This document shows, piece after piece, positions 61,294 to 64,000 of a DNA stretch of 64,000 bases. A program made the translations under genes and the position numbers. Every line of letters starts with the position of its first letter. The first letter of the stretch is position 1. Below the pieces are notes generated by a model. It worked only from the letters and a program-made list of their open reading frames with translations. It ran no database searches and had not been told where the DNA came from. This DNA comes from Levilactobacillus namurensis DSM 19117 (GTDB lineage: Bacteria > Bacillota > Bacilli > Lactobacillales > Lactobacillaceae): the NCBI RefSeq assembly GCF_001434785.1, contig NZ_AZDT01000001.1, forward strand, positions 30,499 to 94,498, written 5' to 3'.

Positions 61294-61869
61294 ATGACAA
61301 CGGAACTCGAGAAACTAGACCGGGGTGAATGGTATCACTTTCTTGACGCCGGCGTGGCGAAACGTAAGGCGCGTGCGGCCCAACTTTGCCAAGAATTTAA
61401 TGCGATCCCAGCAACGGAGCCCGAACGTCAGACGGCCAAAATTAAGGAAATCCTAGGGTCAACTGGGCAACACGTATCGGTACAAGCGACCTTCAATTGC
61501 GATAATGGGCGCAACATCCACGTCGGGGAAAACTTCCTTAGTAATTACAACCTGACCATTCTCGATATTGCGCCAGTGCGAATTGGTCGCAACGTGATGA
61601 TTGGCCCTAACGTAGATATCTATACAGTCAACCACGCGCTCAGCGTTGCTGGTCGGCGCCAGAACTTGGCCCAAGGTCATCCGGTCACCATTGGCAATGA
61701 CGTGTGGGTTGGCGGTAAAGTCACGATCAATCCTGGAGTGACCATCGGCAACAACGTGGTGGTGGCCTCGGGAGCCGTTGTGACTAAGGACATCCCCGAT
61801 AACGTTTTAGTTGGAGACGTGCCCGCAAGAATCATTCGGCCCCTTAGTCCTGATCAGGAGGAAGCCTAA
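61294..61869 (+). CDS. Sugar O-acetyltransferase (Maa/LacA type)
   Basis: A 191-residue trimeric left-handed beta-helix acetyltransferase of the maltose/galactoside acetyltransferase group. The Maa N-terminal region (about 5-60) is followed by hexapeptide repeats, the active-site His in YTVNHALSVAGRR, and VTIGNDVWVGGKVTINPGVT. AAAGGAC precedes the ATG. It shares TAATG with merR downstream, so the two are coupled. Substrate unknown; a detoxification role is inferred only from the MerR neighbour. Confidence 0.88.
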   Translation: MTTELEKLDRGEWYHFLDAGVAKRKARAAQLCQEFNAIPATEPERQTAKIKEILGSTGQHVSVQATFNCDNGRNIHVGENFLSNYNLTILDIAPVRIGRNVMIGPNVDIYTVNHALSVAGRRQNLAQGHPVTIGNDVWVGGKVTINPGVTIGNNVVVASGAVVTKDIPDNVLVGDVPARIIRPLSPDQEEA

Positions 61870-62375
61870 TGTATAGTATCGGAGACGTCGCCAAGATGAT
61901 GAACATTAGCACTTCAGCGCTGCGGTTCTACGATCGTCAGGGCCTACTCCCCTTTGTCGAACGGAACCAGGCGGGCCGACGAACCTTTAAGCCCAACGAT
62001 TTAAACTTTATTGAAGTCATTGACTGCCTGAAGAAAAGCGGGGTTCCGGTTAAAAATATTGCCAGTTTTATTCAGCTTTGTATGGCGGGTGATGGTACCC
62101 TAAAGGAACGTTACGACTATCTCGACCACCAGGAGGCCGTGCTCACGGATAAGATTCAAGCCATGCAGGCGCAACTCGATTTTCTGCGGTACAAAAAGTG
62201 GTACTACAAGACGGCTGTGGAGGCGGGCACCGAAGCGGTTCACTTCCTGCCACAGACCCACGCGGTCGACCCTGAGACCAAAGCGCAATACCAACGAGCC
62301 CGTCAGAATGCTACGGATCTGCACCAACTGATCGATTTACCGAACCAGTCCACCTCCCAAGATCAGCCGGACTAG
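61869..62375 (+). CDS. MerR family transcriptional regulator
   Basis: A 168-residue MerR-type regulator. Helix-turn-helix MYSIGDVAKMMNISTSALRF plus RFYDRQGLLPFVERN, then the dimerisation coiled coil (about 80-115). Cysteines (DCLKKSG, QLCMAG) lie at places not matching metal-binding MerR. It resembles AdhR/NmlR-type aldehyde-sensing regulators, fitting the 19-bp-spacer promoters at 60990-61066 that it probably controls. It is second gene after the acetyltransferase. Confidence 0.88.
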   Translation: MYSIGDVAKMMNISTSALRFYDRQGLLPFVERNQAGRRTFKPNDLNFIEVIDCLKKSGVPVKNIASFIQLCMAGDGTLKERYDYLDHQEAVLTDKIQAMQAQLDFLRYKKWYYKTAVEAGTEAVHFLPQTHAVDPETKAQYQRARQNATDLHQLIDLPNQSTSQDQPD

Positions 62376-62400
62376 GCCCATTACAAGTTAAACGCACATC

Positions 62401-62441
62401 AAAGAGGACCCCTCTCAATCACGAGATGGGTCCTCCTTTTA
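62401..62441. terminator. Bidirectional terminator between merR and the MFS gene
   Basis: AAAGAGGACCCCTCTC and GAGATGGGTCCTCCTTTT arms form a strong stem with a few mismatches. Confidence 0.85.
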
Positions 62442-62448
62442 GGTTAAA

Positions 62449-63630
62449 TTACTGACGAGTTCGACGATACAGTCCCAGATAGGCGCTGGTCATGACCAAC
62501 GTGACCCCTAAGATGTAGATGGGGAGCGTGGTGATTCGGCCGTTATGCAACCAGCTCATCAAGTAGGTCAACGCACTGATAGCTAAATAATAGGCCAGGC
62601 TAAACCAACCGCTGGCGCTACCCATGACCGATTCATACCCAATCAAGGCCCGGTTTAAGGCCGTGGGTAACGTGACGTTTAGCCCCAGGAAAACCAAGAA
62701 GATGCAGCTCAGCATTCCGGGCACCAGGGCGAAATGGGCCGTAGCCACCAACCCTAGTGACGCGAGGCAACTGACCCCTAACCCGCCCAGTGCGACTTGC
62801 ATGGACGACCAATACGCCACCAATCGATTAACCAGGATGGCCCCCAGCAGACTGGCCGCAGCCAGTAACAGGCCTAAGCGACCATAGGCTAACGCGGAGA
62901 AACCGAAATGGCTTTCGAAGATGAACGGGGCTTCCGCGTAGTAACTAAATAGAATGCCGTTGATGCCACTGATCAATAAGCCGTAGACCCATACAGTTGG
63001 ATCGGTCCCCAGTCGCTTGAGCACTTGGGCCTGTTGACGCCACGAGGCAACCTGGACCGTCGTGGGACGCGTTTCCGGTAACCGGGCCCCCGCATAAAGG
63101 AGGCAGGCTATCGCCAAGATAACCAGTACGGAAAAGACGTGGTGGTACCCGAAATGGGTCTGGACCGCCCCACCGATCAGCGGTCCCAGTGCGGGTGAGA
63201 GTGCCATAGCGGCACTAACGTTAGCAAAGACTTTCGCGCCAGTTATGCCGGTGAAGCTTTCGCGCATGATGGTCTGGGTGACCACGGAGCCAGCGCTCGC
63301 CCCGAAGGCTTGAATCAACCGGCACCCCAGAAGCCAAGTGAAGTTAGGACTGATTAGGAGGCCTAAGTTGCCGATCAAGTAAATGATGAGTCCTCCCAGC
63401 ATGGCGGGTCGGCGTCCCTGACTGTCAGCGAATTGTCCCCAGCAAAGCACGCCCAGGGCAAACGCCACAAAGTAGACGCTTAAGGTTAGCTGACTGCGCC
63501 CCGCACTAACGCGTAGTGCGTGACTGAGAGCGGGCAAGATGGGGGTAAAGATGGATTCACTGATTTGGGGAAACCCAACCAGGGTGATGAGTAAGCCTAA
63601 GGATGGTCGTTGTTTTTGGACGTTTTTCAT
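62449..63630 (-). CDS. Bcr/CflA-like MFS multidrug transporter
   Basis: A 393-residue MFS protein with 12 helices. The motif WGQFADSQGRRPAMLGG after helix 2 and the RLIQAFGASAGSVV in helix 4 mark the drug-efflux (DHA1, Bcr/CflA) type. The ATG at 63630 has AGGAGA upstream and a promoter at 63775-63747. Substrate unknown. It is convergent with merR. Confidence 0.86.
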   Translation of the reverse strand: MKNVQKQRPSLGLLITLVGFPQISESIFTPILPALSHALRVSAGRSQLTLSVYFVAFALGVLCWGQFADSQGRRPAMLGGLIIYLIGNLGLLISPNFTWLLGCRLIQAFGASAGSVVTQTIMRESFTGITGAKVFANVSAAMALSPALGPLIGGAVQTHFGYHHVFSVLVILAIACLLYAGARLPETRPTTVQVASWRQQAQVLKRLGTDPTVWVYGLLISGINGILFSYYAEAPFIFESHFGFSALAYGRLGLLLAAASLLGAILVNRLVAYWSSMQVALGGLGVSCLASLGLVATAHFALVPGMLSCIFLVFLGLNVTLPTALNRALIGYESVMGSASGWFSLAYYLAISALTYLMSWLHNGRITTLPIYILGVTLVMTSAYLGLYRRTRQ

Positions 63631-63746
63631 GTGTCATTCTCCTGTAAGTTTAAGAATTTGAGGAAAAACGTCCGGTCCCCTCTACGGCTACGCACACAAG
63701 AATTTGATCGTATGCCATGTGCCGTCACCTCATTTCTGATAGCGTC

Positions 63747-63775
63747 ATGTTACGGGAAAATTAGTCAGTTGTCAA
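63747..63775 (-). promoter_or_regulatory. Promoter of the Bcr/CflA-like MFS gene
   Basis: On the minus strand TTGACA (63775-63770), 17-bp spacer, TAACAT (63752-63747); leader of about 110 bases. Confidence 0.75.
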
Positions 63776-63806
63776 AACTATTTCCAAATGGTAGGTAAAA
63801 CGGGAC

Positions 63807-63835
63807 TTGTGAGAGTTGCTTGATTAGCGTAAAAT
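63807..63835 (+). promoter_or_regulatory. Promoter of the partial gene at the right edge
   Basis: TTGTGA (63807-63812), 17-bp spacer, TAAAAT (63830-63835). Confidence 0.6.
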
Positions 63836-63880
63836 GAGAAAATAATTAAAAAATATTAATTAAGCGAGGAGCTTGCACTT

Positions 63881-64000
63881 ATGGATATCTGGGAACAACT
63901 CTATACGGCGGCCAAACCCCTGTACCATCCTGAAGAAGTCAACGACCTGAATTATTCATACCTTTCAAAAAAGTCGTCAGTTTTCATGTTTTTCAAAAAC
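63881..64000 (+). CDS. Partial gene, possibly cytidine deaminase-like, cut by the window edge
   Basis: Only the first 40 codons are here: MDIWEQLYTAAKPLYHPEEV, then NDLNYSYLSKKSSVFMFFKN. GAGGAG lies 9 bases before the ATG. The opening MDIWEQLY is like the start of lactobacillar cytidine deaminases, but no catalytic part is in the window, so this is weak. Confidence 0.4.
   Translation, partial: MDIWEQLYTAAKPLYHPEEVNDLNYSYLSKKSSVFMFFKN

Noticed and set aside
1..64000. CRISPR arrays, prophage modules, intact IS elements, rRNA or tRNA genes
   Set aside because: Looked for spaced direct repeats, phage structural genes, transposase frames and tRNA-like cloverleaves; none was recognised.

Overview
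The window looks like the chromosome of a lactic acid bacterium of the family Lactobacillaceae with a mid-range GC content; a Levilactobacillus-like species is the best guess from gene order and protein character, but the species cannot be fixed from sequence reading alone. Support: Firmicute ribosome binding sites (AGGAGG type), frequent TTG/GTG starts, a 316-residue long-form thymidylate synthase of the Lactobacillus casei type, a four-S1-domain ribosomal protein S1, and the Firmicute gene order ylqF-rnhB-dprA-topA-xerC-hslV-hslU.

Bases 1-43,250 are mostly conserved housekeeping genes. The left block (+) holds cvfB, xerD, ribT, scpA-scpB-rluB, an FMN riboswitch with ribU, ypbB-recQ, a LysM protein, cmk, rpsA, der, hup and a TPR protein. 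After a minus-strand yitT-type gene come cca, a Uup/YfmR-type ABC-F gene and thyA-folA, then two minus-strand membrane proteins (MFS, hemolysin III). Next are degV, a GDSL lipase-like gene, ypmS and yozE. An isolated zinc alcohol dehydrogenase sits between IS-end-like hairpin DNA and the rbgA-rnhB-dprA-topA-xerC-hslVU block. A galactose mutarotase-like gene, plsY (divergent) and parE-parC follow, then a LysR gene, ppaC and a uracil-DNA glycosylase.

From about 44 kb the window becomes accessory. It has a secreted matrixin-like metalloprotease and a four-gene minus-strand operon (LuxR-HTH/DUF2087 regulator, stand-alone DUF2087 domain, degenerate GIY-YIG protein, CAT-like acetyltransferase) read from a consensus promoter overlapped by a near-perfect 23-bp palindrome. 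It continues with msrB-msrA, a 51-codon basic protein, a secreted CAP protein, and a 1.7-kb gene-poor tract with a probable CAP-gene remnant. After that come an XRE/TPR regulator with PLDc_N, ABC ATPase and permease genes, a XerS-like recombinase behind a LexA-type box, a 42-aa basic protein, tex, a DUF915 lipoprotein hydrolase and prdX/nudix. The right end has a short-chain dehydrogenase broken by one in-frame stop, divergent from an acetyltransferase-merR operon with a MerR-type 19-bp-spacer promoter on each side, then a Bcr/CflA-type MFS gene and a partial gene at the edge.

Themes joining the genes: chromosome segregation and topology (scpAB, xerC, xerD, a XerS-like recombinase, parEC, topA, hup), with LexA-type boxes seen at parE and at the XerS-like gene; translation and ribosome assembly (rpsA, der, rbgA, rluB, ABC-F, cca, prdX); and stress or defence (msrAB, hslVU, the XRE-ABC operon, the DUF2087 operon). 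The least explained parts are the DUF2087/GIY-YIG/CAT operon, the XRE-PLDc_N-ABC operon and the LexA-linked XerS-like gene.
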